This document shows, piece by piece, positions 42,295 to 50,352 of a DNA stretch of 64,000 nucleotides. The stretch's first letter is position 1; every line of letters begins with the position of its first letter. The stretch is taken from positions 124,001 through 188,000 of the forward strand of contig JBMFVE010000001.1 in NCBI GenBank assembly GCA_049966155.1, read 5' to 3'. The notes beneath the pieces were generated by a model that saw only the letters and a program-made list of their open reading frames with translations, was not told the origin of the DNA and did no database searches. The position numbers and the translations under genes are program-made. The DNA is from JBMFVE01 sp049966155. GTDB taxonomy: Bacteria; Bacteroidota; Ignavibacteria; Kryptoniales; JAKASW01.

Positions 42295-42651
42295 TTACCA
42301 CATCTTTGTCAAATCATCAGAATTTATAAAAAGTTCATCCCCTTTAACCTCCAGCTTCACAATCCTCAATCTCCCGCTCCCCGTCACACAGTGTCCATTT
42401 CTAAGATCGTATGACCATCCGTGCATTGGACAGGTTATAACACTACCGTTCCTTTGACAACCAGATGAATCGACCAACCTTGTATGCTGATGGGGGCAGG
42501 AATTAATAAACGCTGAAACTTCGTTTCCCAGATCGACCACTGCAATTTCTATGTTTTCTATTTTGAACAAAATACTTCCTTTGCTGCGAAGTTGATTGGA
42601 ATCAGCAACCTTTATCAAACCATTTTTTACCATATCCACCTGGTATGTCAT
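42295..42651 (-). CDS. Rieske [2Fe-2S] ferredoxin-like protein
   Basis: 118-aa soluble Rieske domain protein. The cluster ligands are Cys52 and His54 in SCPHQH and Cys74 and His77 in CPMHGW, spaced as in NirD or biphenyl-dioxygenase-type ferredoxins. There is no transmembrane anchor, so it is probably a cytoplasmic electron carrier. Its stop abuts the queG start (no gap), suggesting joint translation; whether it supplies QueG with electrons is only a speculation from context. Confidence 0.88.
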   Translation of the reverse strand: MTYQVDMVKNGLIKVADSNQLRSKGSILFKIENIEIAVVDLGNEVSAFINSCPHQHTRLVDSSGCQRNGSVITCPMHGWSYDLRNGHCVTGSGRLRIVKLEVKGDELFINSDDLTKMW

Positions 42652-42689
42652 CTACGGCCTGAGTTAACTATTGTAAAAGTTTCTTGAAT

Positions 42690-43535
42690 TTAAAAACTAA
42701 CCACATGACCCGCCCTGAATCCCTTGCCTGTCCTCTCAATGTAAGCACCGTCAACCAGCGGGTCGTGCTCAAAGAAAACCACCCATCTTTCGTCCACACA
42801 ACGTGAGAGATACCTTTTCTTTTCTTCAAGCGTAATAAGAGGATAATTATCATACCCCATAATATAAGGCAATTGAACATGAGTGGAGGTCGGAATCATA
42901 TCACCCGGATGAAAAATGGTTACGCCGTCACCTCTGATAATAACCAATTGCTGTGCAATTGTATGTCCATCAGAAAGTTTAATAAATATTCCAGGATAAA
43001 GCTCGACTTCACCATCGAGGAAGTTGACCTGCCCGCTTTCCCAAATTGGTACGAAATTCTCCATAATGAAGCTGGCCTGATCCTTTTCTGTAGGCTTAAG
43101 AGCCCATTCATATTGTCTTTTTTGAATGTGATAAACAGCGTTTGAAAAAGCTGGAACAATTTTTCTATCTTTGTCGACAGAGACTGCACCTCCAACATGG
43201 TCAAAATGAAGGTGGGTAATTATAACATCAGTTATATCAGCTGGCTTCAGCCCAAAACTTTCTAAAGAATTTTGAAGGCTGTTTCGAGTCTGGTCTACAG
43301 CATATATTTCTCGAAACTTACTGTCCCACTTTGTACCAATTCCAGTGTCAACAAGTATGACTCTCCCCTCGCCCCTGATTAACATCACGCGTAATGCTAA
43401 CTCAATCCTGTTCTGTTCGTCTGATGGATTTGTCCTACTCCAGAGTGCTTTTGGAATAATCCCAAACATTGCTCCACCGTCGAGTCTGAACCTTCCCCCA
43501 TCAAGTGCCCTGACATCATAATTACCTACCCTCAT
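42690..43535 (-). CDS. Metallo-beta-lactamase-fold hydrolase
   Basis: 281-aa MBL-fold protein. The zinc motif THLHFDHVGG gives His108, His110, Asp112 and His113. Preceding it, ILVDTGIGTKW is the usual strand and Asp. Later metal residues are in SDGHTIAQQLV and FHPGDMIP, and HDPLVDGAYI near the C-terminus. The overall look is that of lactonase-like or AHL-lactonase-like MBL proteins, but the substrate cannot be read from the sequence. First gene of a likely unit with the Rieske gene, queG and trxB. Confidence 0.87.
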   Translation of the reverse strand: MRVGNYDVRALDGGRFRLDGGAMFGIIPKALWSRTNPSDEQNRIELALRVMLIRGEGRVILVDTGIGTKWDSKFREIYAVDQTRNSLQNSLESFGLKPADITDVIITHLHFDHVGGAVSVDKDRKIVPAFSNAVYHIQKRQYEWALKPTEKDQASFIMENFVPIWESGQVNFLDGEVELYPGIFIKLSDGHTIAQQLVIIRGDGVTIFHPGDMIPTSTHVQLPYIMGYDNYPLITLEEKKRYLSRCVDERWVVFFEHDPLVDGAYIERTGKGFRAGHVVSF

Positions 43536-43571
43536 TGGCTGTTCGACTCCTCTCGTACAATTTATATAAAG

Positions 43572-43599
43572 AAGGTCGGGACCTTACCAGCCCGACCTT
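43572..43599 (-). terminator. Terminator downstream of ferredoxin
   Basis: Perfect 9-bp GC-rich inverted repeat AAGGTCGGG / CCCGACCTT with a 10-base loop, 27 bases after the ferredoxin stop, followed on the minus strand by CTTTATAT. It separates the ferredoxin transcript from the MBL gene. Confidence 0.65.
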
Positions 43600-43626
43600 T
43601 ATACGGTTAGTCTAGAAAACTGAATT

Positions 43627-43965
43627 TTATTTGCGATATTTAGAATTTGCTGCAGAAAGTTCAGTGCCTGCAAGCTCAGGATTTAGTTTAATCGCTTTTT
43701 CAAAAAGTTGTTCTTCAGTTTCGACGTGATTTGGATCAGGTACACAACAATCTACTGGACACACTGCTGCACATTGCTCTTGATCGTGATGCCCTACGCA
43801 TTCAGTGCACTTGTCCGGAACAATGTAATAAAAATCATTTGAGAGAGCTGGGTGCTTCTCTCCGAAGAGCTCCCACTCGACGCCGCCTGCATATATGGCC
43901 GTATTGGGACATTCCGGCTCACATGCACCACAGTTAATACACTCTTCAGTTATCATTGTCGCCAT
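43627..43965 (-). CDS. 2[4Fe-4S] ferredoxin
   Basis: 112-aa ferredoxin of the Alvin type. The first set of ligands is Cys9, Cys12, Cys15 and Cys19 (ECINCGACEPECP); the second is Cys53, Cys56, Cys65 and Cys69 (CTECVGHHDQEQCAAVCP), with eight residues between the second and third cysteine instead of the usual two. There is an insertion between the halves and a 40-residue C-terminal extension. The family serves as a low-potential electron carrier for pyruvate or 2-oxoglutarate:ferredoxin oxidoreductases in Chlorobi relatives. It has its own promoter (44043-44071) and terminator (43572-43599), so it is probably monocistronic. Confidence 0.93.
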   Translation of the reverse strand: MATMITEECINCGACEPECPNTAIYAGGVEWELFGEKHPALSNDFYYIVPDKCTECVGHHDQEQCAAVCPVDCCVPDPNHVETEEQLFEKAIKLNPELAGTELSAANSKYRK

Positions 43966-44042
43966 CAGATAATCTCCTTTTTGAATTGAAAATTCAAGCT
44001 GGTTTTTTCCTTGCTTCTAATATCCTTTTCGGAATACTTCAT

Positions 44043-44071
44043 AATATATTTGATATCCTTAAAAGTTTCAA
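44043..44071 (-). promoter_or_regulatory. Promoter of the ferredoxin gene
   Basis: Minus strand: -35 TTGAAA (44066-44071), 17-bp spacer, -10 TATATT (44043-44048), about 78 bases upstream of the ferredoxin start. Confidence 0.6.
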
Positions 44072-44073
44072 CG

Positions 44074-44091
44074 TAGTTGAATAATCAACTA
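44074..44091. promoter_or_regulatory. Palindrome between divergent promoters
   Basis: Perfect inverted repeat TAGTTGA-ATAA-TCAACTA, 18 bp. It overlaps the plus-strand -35 box (44077-44082) and lies three bases from the minus-strand -35 box (44066-44071). An overlapping longer-spaced repeat TTGAATA-6-TATTCAA covers 44077-44096. The position suits an operator that controls both promoters. Confidence 0.4.
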
Positions 44092-44105
44092 TTCAAATGT
44101 ATATT
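44077..44105 (+). promoter_or_regulatory. Promoter of the small membrane protein
   Basis: Plus strand: -35 TTGAAT (44077-44082), 17-bp spacer, -10 TATATT (44100-44105), 22 bases before the start at 44128. Confidence 0.6.
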
Positions 44106-44127
44106 TTTGTTAAAAGGTGAATTAAAA

Positions 44128-44406
44128 ATGGCAAGAAAAATAAAAGGGATGAGAAAGACCGAACGAAGGCGAGCAAAGGTACCAACTGAAATGCCTTTAA
44201 AACCTGCTAACTATAAGATAATCGCTGCAGGTGCAATTTTAATTGCTGCTACTTATACCTTGCTTGCTTTAAACAATTCAGTTTACGGATTTATCCCACT
44301 TTACCTCGTTCCAATCCTTCTCTTTATCGGCTACCTTATAGTAGTTCCTTTTGGAATTTTGTACAGACCGAGAAAGACAGGATTAACCCAGGAACAACAA
44401 AAATAA
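44128..44406 (+). CDS. Small membrane protein of unknown function
   Basis: 92 aa from the ATG at 44128, which has AAGGTGA eight bases upstream. The first 35 residues are strongly basic (MARKIKGMRKTERRRAK), followed by two hydrophobic segments (IIAAGAILIAATYTLLAL and YLVPILLFIGYLIVVPFGI) and a short basic tail. By the positive-inside rule both ends face the cytoplasm. Overall shape resembles the DUF3098 proteins of Bacteroidota, but I do not recognise it firmly. Divergent from ferredoxin and convergent with hemL. Confidence 0.7.
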   Translation: MARKIKGMRKTERRRAKVPTEMPLKPANYKIIAAGAILIAATYTLLALNNSVYGFIPLYLVPILLFIGYLIVVPFGILYRPRKTGLTQEQQK

Positions 44407-44444
44407 AGTAAGCCGTTCTCTTGCTTAACTTCATCACCAATCAG

Positions 44445-44467
44445 AATCCACCTGAGATGCGTGGATT
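44445..44467. terminator. Weak hairpin between convergent genes
   Basis: Perfect 7-bp inverted repeat AATCCAC / GTGGATT with a 9-base loop, two bases past the hemL stop and 38 past the membrane protein stop. No T-run on either strand, so it may act only weakly or protect RNA ends. Confidence 0.3.
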
Positions 44468-44469
44468 AC

Positions 44470-45795
44470 TTAAGTAGCCTTCTTCAAAGCGTTGTAATTA
44501 GCCTCAACTGTCTTTTCAATATCTCTCTCCGTGTGTGCAGTTGAAATAAAGGCTGCTTCAAATTGTGATGGAGGGATATAAATTCGCTGATTAAGCATTT
44601 CAAAAAAGTAACGAGCAAACTTTTTTGTATCACTGGTCATTGCTGAATCGTAATCGTAAACTGGAGCTTCTGTAAAAAATAATGTAAACATACTCCCGAC
44701 GCGATTAAACTGCCACTTCAATCCGAGTTTTCTCAGATTATCTCTGATCCCATCTTCAAGGTATTCCCCCATTTTCTCAAGTTGCTTATACAACATTTTA
44801 TTTGAAAGAAGAATTTGCAGCTGTGCCAGTCCTGCTGCCATTGCAAGAGGGTTACCTGACAGCGTACCTGCCTGGTATACGGGCCCCTCAGGCGAGACCA
44901 GCCGCATTATATCCGCCCGACCACCATAAGCACCGACCGGGAGTCCTCCACCAATAATCTTACCAAATACCGTCAGATCGGGAATGATCCCGAATAATTC
45001 CTGTGCACCCCCTGGTGCCAGCCTGAACCCCGTCATAACCTCATCGAAGATTAATAAAACACCTTCCGACCTGGTAATTTCTCTTAAATCCTGAAGAAAA
45101 CTGCCAGCAGGCGGTATAACTCCCATATTTCCAACAACAGGTTCTAAAATTACGGCAGCAATGTCATCTTTCCTTTGATCGAAAAGCCTTTTGACAGAAC
45201 TTAAGTCATTAAAAGATGCCAGGAGGGTCTTTTCAGCAAGTCCTTTTGGAACTCCAGGTGAATCGGGTGTCCCGAATGTGGCAACACCTGAACCAGCTTT
45301 AATTAAAAAACTGTCGAAATGCCCATGATAACAACCAGAAAATTTTATGATACATTCCTTTCCGGTGAAGGCTCGTGCCAATCTTACTGCACTCATTGCA
45401 GCCTCAGTCCCGCTGTTAACCATCCTTACCATTTCCACAGAAGGGAGCATCCGACAAACAAGTTTTGCCATCTTAATCTCTTTTTCCGTCGGAGCTCCAA
45501 AGCTCGTTCCATCTAATGCGGCAGATCTTACTGCACCTACAACAGATGGATGAGCATGGCCAAGTATTGCAGGTCCCCATGAACCGACATAGTCAATGTA
45601 TTTGTTCCCATCCACATCATAAACAAACTGACCCTTTGCCCTGGTAATAAACAGAGGATCACGACCAACAGACTTAAATGCTCTAACCGGCGAGTTTACA
45701 CCGCCTGGGAGAAATTTCTTGGCTTCTGTGAAAAGTTTACTGCTTTTCCTCGTAGCCAGATTGACATGTTTCGATTTATCCTTTTTCATCTGCAC
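44470..45795 (-). CDS. hemL: Glutamate-1-semialdehyde 2,1-aminomutase
   Basis: PLP enzyme converting glutamate-1-semialdehyde to 5-aminolevulinate, second step of the C5 pathway. 441 aa, class III aminotransferase fold. FLPGGVNSPVRAFKSVG at about residues 29-45, the PLP region MVNSGTEAAMSAVRLARAFT, the FDEVMTGFRLAPGGAQE segment and the active-site Lys in TVFGKIIGGGLPVGAYGG (about residue 270) are intact. Last gene of the haem cluster, one base after the epimerase gene, so cotranscribed. Confidence 0.97.
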   Translation of the reverse strand: MQMKKDKSKHVNLATRKSSKLFTEAKKFLPGGVNSPVRAFKSVGRDPLFITRAKGQFVYDVDGNKYIDYVGSWGPAILGHAHPSVVGAVRSAALDGTSFGAPTEKEIKMAKLVCRMLPSVEMVRMVNSGTEAAMSAVRLARAFTGKECIIKFSGCYHGHFDSFLIKAGSGVATFGTPDSPGVPKGLAEKTLLASFNDLSSVKRLFDQRKDDIAAVILEPVVGNMGVIPPAGSFLQDLREITRSEGVLLIFDEVMTGFRLAPGGAQELFGIIPDLTVFGKIIGGGLPVGAYGGRADIMRLVSPEGPVYQAGTLSGNPLAMAAGLAQLQILLSNKMLYKQLEKMGEYLEDGIRDNLRKLGLKWQFNRVGSMFTLFFTEAPVYDYDSAMTSDTKKFARYFFEMLNQRIYIPPSQFEAAFISTAHTERDIEKTVEANYNALKKAT

Positions 45796-45796
45796 C

Positions 45797-46786
45797 TCAA
45801 ATTAAATTTTGACTCTTATACCACGCGTATGCTTTCTCTATTGCTTCTCTTATCGGGCGATAAGTGTAGCCTAATTCTGATTCTGCTTTTTTCGAAGAAT
45901 AATAATGAGGTATTTTTGAACTGATAACATGGCCCGGGGTCAGCGCTGGCTGAATCCCTGTCAGTGTTGATAATCCCTCCAGAATTTTTGAAATACCGTA
46001 TGCAACAGTTCTTGGAACCTTAATATTTACAATAGGACCCGACCCATCCAGAACCTCCTTGATAATTAAGAACAGTTCCAAAAACGTTAAATTTTCACCG
46101 CCAAGAATGTATCTTTCTCCCTTACGTCCTTTATGCAGCATTAAAATTTCACCCTCAACAACATCATCGACCCCAACAACACACATTCCTCCTTCCAAAT
46201 ACGGAATGAACCTTCTCCCCTTCAAAAACTTTAACAGAACCCCTGAATGAAAATAAATATCTCTTTGTCCAAAAATAGATGCTGGATTTGCTATTACAGC
46301 ATCAAGCCCCCTCTCTACCATCTTCATAATTTCCTGCTCTGCAAGGTGCTTTGTGTCACGGTATGCAATACCTAAACCAGATGCGTTATAAAAGGTATTT
46401 TCATCTATTAATTTCCCATCGTAGCGAAGACCTAAAGCTGCAACCGTGCTGGTGTGGACCAATCTCTTTACACCGGAATGGAGTGCAGCTTCGGCAACAT
46501 TACGTGTTCCCAGGACATTCACTTTATACAAATCATTGCGCAGTCGATTGTCAAAACTCACCAGTCCAGCAGTATGAAAGACATAATCGATCCCTTTCAT
46601 TGCACGAAGTAAATCATTGATATTTAAAATATCTCCATATGAGTAACTTCCGCCAAATTCCTCAAGAGTCAGAAGATTGGATACCTTTCTGACAAAAGCG
46701 GTCACATTGTATCCACTCTTCTGAAGCTTTAGAGAGAGGTTCGACCCGAGGAACCCAGTAGCTCCGGTTATCAGTACACTTTCCAT
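45797..46786 (-). CDS. NAD(P)-dependent epimerase/dehydratase family protein
   Basis: 329-aa extended short-chain dehydrogenase. N-terminal Rossmann motif LITGATGFLGSNLSLKL (about 5-21) and catalytic Tyr/Lys in GIAYRDTKHLAEQE (YxxxK). The sequence looks like dihydroflavonol reductase-like or HpnA-like members acting on sugar or lipid substrates, not like any tetrapyrrole enzyme, so its presence between hemB and hemL is odd. One base before hemL; 55 bases after hemB. Substrate unknown. Confidence 0.88.
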   Translation of the reverse strand: MESVLITGATGFLGSNLSLKLQKSGYNVTAFVRKVSNLLTLEEFGGSYSYGDILNINDLLRAMKGIDYVFHTAGLVSFDNRLRNDLYKVNVLGTRNVAEAALHSGVKRLVHTSTVAALGLRYDGKLIDENTFYNASGLGIAYRDTKHLAEQEIMKMVERGLDAVIANPASIFGQRDIYFHSGVLLKFLKGRRFIPYLEGGMCVVGVDDVVEGEILMLHKGRKGERYILGGENLTFLELFLIIKEVLDGSGPIVNIKVPRTVAYGISKILEGLSTLTGIQPALTPGHVISSKIPHYYSSKKAESELGYTYRPIREAIEKAYAWYKSQNLI

Positions 46787-46841
46787 GAAGTTTTTTACAA
46801 ATAACAGTATACCTGCCCCTGATGAGTACTGAAGAAACGAA

Positions 46842-47882
46842 TCATGGTTTTAAAAGTCTTGCCGCTTCCACTGCGTAATAGGTGAGTATCAGATCGGCCC
46901 CAGCACGTTTTATTGCGGTGAGGGTTTCCATAATTATTCGTTGTTCATCAAGCCATCCGTTACGCGCTGCTGCTTTAATCATTGAATACTCACCGCTGAC
47001 CTGGTAAGCAGCTGTGGGCATGTTATACTCATGCTTAACCCGATAAACAACATCGAGATATGGCAACGCAGGCTTCACCATGACAATATCAGCCCCCTCC
47101 TGAATGTCAAGGAGCACTTCACGCAAGGCTTCATTGGAGTTAGCAGGATCCATTTGATGGCTTTTTCGGTCTCCAAACTGTGGAGTCGACTCAGCTGCCT
47201 CTCGAAATGGTCCATAAAAGCCAGAGGCATATTTTGCTGCATAGCTCATTATCGGGATATTGACAAACCCATTCTCATCTAAAAGTTGTCGTATGGCCCC
47301 AACCCGGCCATCCATCATATCACTTGGCGCTACCATATCGGCACCGGCTGCAGCATGGGTTAATGACTCCCTGGCAAGAAGCTCCAATGTTTCATCATTT
47401 ACAATTTCAAATTTACCTTTGCTAACCTCTTTCACGATACCGCAGTGGCCATGAGATGTATATTCACACAAACATACATCTGTGATAACAAACAATTCCG
47501 GCAACTCACTCTTCAAAGCACGAATAGCTTTTTGAACAATTCCGTTTTCATCATATGCTTCTGATCCAAACTCATCCTTGTGTGAAGGAACTCCAAATAA
47601 GATAATCGATCTCACTCCAGACTTTATAACATTTTCACATTCCCGGACGAGTTGGTCAATAGAAAGCTGGTAAACCCCAGGCATAGAAGAAATTTCTTTC
47701 CGAAACTTCTCACCCGGTACCACAAACATTGGATATATGAAGTCGGATGGCTTTAATACTGTCTCCCGTACCATTTCACGAATTGTTTCGGTCATCCGCA
47801 ACCTTCTCATCCTTACGCCTGGAAAGATTCCTGCGGTTTTAACTTCATTGTTACTTATTTTATTCACTGTCTCATCTCCCAT
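46842..47882 (-). CDS. hemB: Delta-aminolevulinic acid dehydratase (porphobilinogen synthase)
   Basis: Joins two 5-aminolevulinate molecules to porphobilinogen. 346 aa. The cysteine-rich zinc site DVCLCEYTSHGHCG marks the zinc-dependent type (about residues 138-151). The two active-site lysines are in SYAAKYASGFYGPFR and MVKPALPYLDVV, and GEYSMIKAAARNGWLDE is canonical. The N-terminal 20 residues before PGVRMRRLRMTE are variable, so a slightly later start is possible. Two bases after hemG/hemY. Confidence 0.97.
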   Translation of the reverse strand: MGDETVNKISNNEVKTAGIFPGVRMRRLRMTETIREMVRETVLKPSDFIYPMFVVPGEKFRKEISSMPGVYQLSIDQLVRECENVIKSGVRSIILFGVPSHKDEFGSEAYDENGIVQKAIRALKSELPELFVITDVCLCEYTSHGHCGIVKEVSKGKFEIVNDETLELLARESLTHAAAGADMVAPSDMMDGRVGAIRQLLDENGFVNIPIMSYAAKYASGFYGPFREAAESTPQFGDRKSHQMDPANSNEALREVLLDIQEGADIVMVKPALPYLDVVYRVKHEYNMPTAAYQVSGEYSMIKAAARNGWLDEQRIIMETLTAIKRAGADLILTYYAVEAARLLKP

Positions 47883-47884
47883 TC

Positions 47885-49246
47885 CTATTTTTTAATCTTT
47901 TCGCCTTCCATGACTCTCTCGGCAACCTTCTTGCCGTTTAAAAGACAGTCTGCTACAGAGACACCATCCTTGTAATTGCTGCAAACATAAAAACCAATAT
48001 TTTCTGACTCTGTTCGATTGATTTGTTCCATCACTTCAAGGTGACCAATATTGTACTGGGGTATAGCTCTATCCCACCTGGTAACATGACTGAAAACCGG
48101 CCCAGCCGATATCCCCAGCAATTCTGCGTTTTCTTTATGAGCAATTTCTACAATTTGTTCGTCCTGCAGCATTGCAATTTCCGGCTGCCTCGAACCACCC
48201 AAAAAGGTCGTCAGTTCCACACTCCCTTCAGGTGCACGGCCGGGAAAAATGCTGGAACTATATATACTCCCGAGTATTTTGCGGTTTTCAACTTCAGGAA
48301 CTAAAAATCCAAATCCGTTTACATTAGTTTTCACATCTGACGAACGGTAACCAAGTACTGCTACCGCAACTGGCGGATATTTTATTTTGAGTAATTTTTC
48401 GGCTAATGTTGAATTCCATTCTATTACCATTCTCGCCGCTGAATATGCAGGTACGGAGAGGATAACAGCATCATAAGAAAGCGAGCCATTATTGCGGAAG
48501 GTCACGACAAAGTTTTCGCCTGCAGGGAACACCCGCTCAATTTCAGTACCATAAACAATATTATCCTTTAGCCGATTTGCTAAAGTGACGGGCAAAATTC
48601 CCATGCCACTCCTGAAGGAAAAAAGTCTAGCTGATATCCTGGCCTTTTCGGGACGCTTTTTCCTCTCACGTGCACCCTTTATCGTACCTTTAATAAGTCC
48701 TCCATACTTCTCCTCAAGAGCATAAAGCTTGGGAAAAGCAGCGCGCACGCTGAGTTCAGAGGGGTTTCCAGCATATACTCCTGCAACAAACGGATTTATT
48801 CCATAATCCAAAATTTCTCTGCCCAAACGGCGCTCAACAAATTCAGCAATTGATTCCTCATGATTTCCTCTTCCAATAAAAGGCTCAAGAAAAATCCTCA
48901 CTTTCCCTCTCAACGACCAGAGTGGTGTTGCAATAAAGCTGATAGGATTTTCCGGCAGTACATTTAACCTGCCATTGCGAACAATGAACCTATGCTTGGA
49001 ATTATCATTAGCGTAAACAAGCTCCCCCTTAATTCCCAGTTCAGTAACCACTTCGTCAATTACGGCATTTGTTTCTGAAGTACTGTTTGGCCCACTTTCA
49101 ACAAGAAAACCATTAATATATTTCGAATAGATCGTACCCCCTGGATAATCGTTCTTTTCATAAATAGTAACGTCTGCACCGTTCTTTTTCAAAAAGAACC
49201 CTGCAGAGAGACCTGATATACCGGCTCCTATTACAGCTACCTTCAT
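47885..49246 (-). CDS. hemY: Protoporphyrinogen/coproporphyrinogen oxidase (HemG/HemY type)
   Basis: FAD-dependent oxygen-requiring oxidase that makes the porphyrin aromatic. 453 aa. FAD motif VIGAGISGLSAGFFLKKNGA (about 4-23), ESGPNSTSETN, and the C-terminal PQYNIGHLEVMEQI and SNYKDGVSVADCLLNGKKVA are hallmarks of the HemY family. Sequence alone does not say whether the substrate is protoporphyrinogen IX (classical route) or coproporphyrinogen III (coproporphyrin route). Directly downstream of hemH and upstream of hemB. Confidence 0.93.
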   Translation of the reverse strand: MKVAVIGAGISGLSAGFFLKKNGADVTIYEKNDYPGGTIYSKYINGFLVESGPNSTSETNAVIDEVVTELGIKGELVYANDNSKHRFIVRNGRLNVLPENPISFIATPLWSLRGKVRIFLEPFIGRGNHEESIAEFVERRLGREILDYGINPFVAGVYAGNPSELSVRAAFPKLYALEEKYGGLIKGTIKGARERKKRPEKARISARLFSFRSGMGILPVTLANRLKDNIVYGTEIERVFPAGENFVVTFRNNGSLSYDAVILSVPAYSAARMVIEWNSTLAEKLLKIKYPPVAVAVLGYRSSDVKTNVNGFGFLVPEVENRKILGSIYSSSIFPGRAPEGSVELTTFLGGSRQPEIAMLQDEQIVEIAHKENAELLGISAGPVFSHVTRWDRAIPQYNIGHLEVMEQINRTESENIGFYVCSNYKDGVSVADCLLNGKKVAERVMEGEKIKK

Positions 49247-49311
49247 TACATCACCTTTTTAAACAACTAAAATTTAATACCTATTCAGGATTTTTCCTGC
49301 GACTGGAGCCA

Positions 49312-50280
49312 TCAAAACTCTTTTAGCTTTTCAATAACAAGCCTGGCCAGCGCATCAATAAATCTTGGCGAATCATTTAATGCGGGCATCATCTCAAATT
49401 GAAGAATGCCAGACGATTCTGCCTGCTGACGAAAAAGGTAATTTATCTCATATAGCGTTTCGGAATGCTCATTCACAAAACTTATTGGAACAACCAGCAG
49501 ATATTTCACCGATGATTCAGCAAGCCTTTTAATTTCATTCATTGTCTTTGGACCGAGCCATTTGACAGGGCCCACTCGACTTTGATAAGAAAGAGAGTAT
49601 TTGTTATCAAACTTTTCTCCTACAAGCTTAACCGTCTCCTCAATTTGTGACTTATAAGGGTCTCCTTTTTTGACAAGGCTCTCTGGAATCCCATGTGCAC
49701 TGAAGAGGATATGCACATTTTGACGAACGCTAGCTGGAAATTTTTCCAGGGTTTCAGAAATTCTGGAAGCAACTGCTTCAATGTAGGGAGGAAAGTTATG
49801 GTAGCTCTCGATTTGCAAGACCTTCATCCGATCTAATGCGTCACGGGTAACTCTGTTCCACTCCTCAAAACTTGACATGGTTGTAGAACGAGAGTAATGC
49901 GGATACAGAGGAAGAAGAATAACCTTTTCTATGTTATCTTTTGCCAGTGCCCTGTAAGCATCCTCAATAGTTGGTTTGAAGTATCTCATCCCAACATAGG
50001 TCCTTACATCAGCAACTGGTTTGAGCTTGTTTTCAAGAGCGCGCGCCTGTTTTAAAGTGAGCTCATACTGAGGAGATTTGCCCCCCATCACCTCGTAGTA
50101 AAAGCGCGTCTTTTGCGCTCTGCGCCTTGCCACAAAATGTGCAAAAATGCGCCTTATTGATATGTTGACTGGCAAATTTATAATGTATGGATCCATAAAA
50201 AGGTTGTACAGGAATTCCTCTATGTCATCCAGAGAATGTGGACCACCAAGGTTGAAAAGCACAATACCAACTTTACTCAT
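49312..50280 (-). CDS. hemH: Ferrochelatase
   Basis: Inserts ferrous iron into the porphyrin. 322 aa. VLFNLGGPHSLDDIEEFLYN (N-terminus), LFSAHGIPESLVKKGDPY with the catalytic His, YQSRVGPVKWLGP and PISFVNEHSETLYEI with the catalytic Glu are the family signatures. Substrate choice (proto- or coproporphyrin) is open. A 65-base gap before the next gene holds a small hairpin (49286-49299). A promoter candidate lies upstream at 50307-50335. Confidence 0.96.
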   Translation of the reverse strand: MSKVGIVLFNLGGPHSLDDIEEFLYNLFMDPYIINLPVNISIRRIFAHFVARRRAQKTRFYYEVMGGKSPQYELTLKQARALENKLKPVADVRTYVGMRYFKPTIEDAYRALAKDNIEKVILLPLYPHYSRSTTMSSFEEWNRVTRDALDRMKVLQIESYHNFPPYIEAVASRISETLEKFPASVRQNVHILFSAHGIPESLVKKGDPYKSQIEETVKLVGEKFDNKYSLSYQSRVGPVKWLGPKTMNEIKRLAESSVKYLLVVPISFVNEHSETLYEINYLFRQQAESSGILQFEMMPALNDSPRFIDALARLVIEKLKEF

Positions 50281-50306
50281 CTCTCCCTTTCTTTGCCATA
50301 TCCAGC

Positions 50307-50335
50307 ATAATATTATCGATAAAATGCTAACGCAA
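50307..50335 (-). promoter_or_regulatory. Candidate internal promoter before hemH
   Basis: Minus strand TTGCGT (50330-50335), 17 bp, TATTAT (50307-50312), about 27 bases before the hemH start, in a 72-base gap after hemE. It could give hemH-hemY-hemB-hemL a separate start. Confidence 0.4.
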
Positions 50336-50352
50336 ATTCATTATTTTTGAAT

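Noticed and set aside
49286..49299. Hairpin CAGGA-AAAA-TCCTG after hemH as a terminator
   Set aside because: Short stem and no T-run; hemY follows directly in the same cluster and is expected to be cotranscribed.
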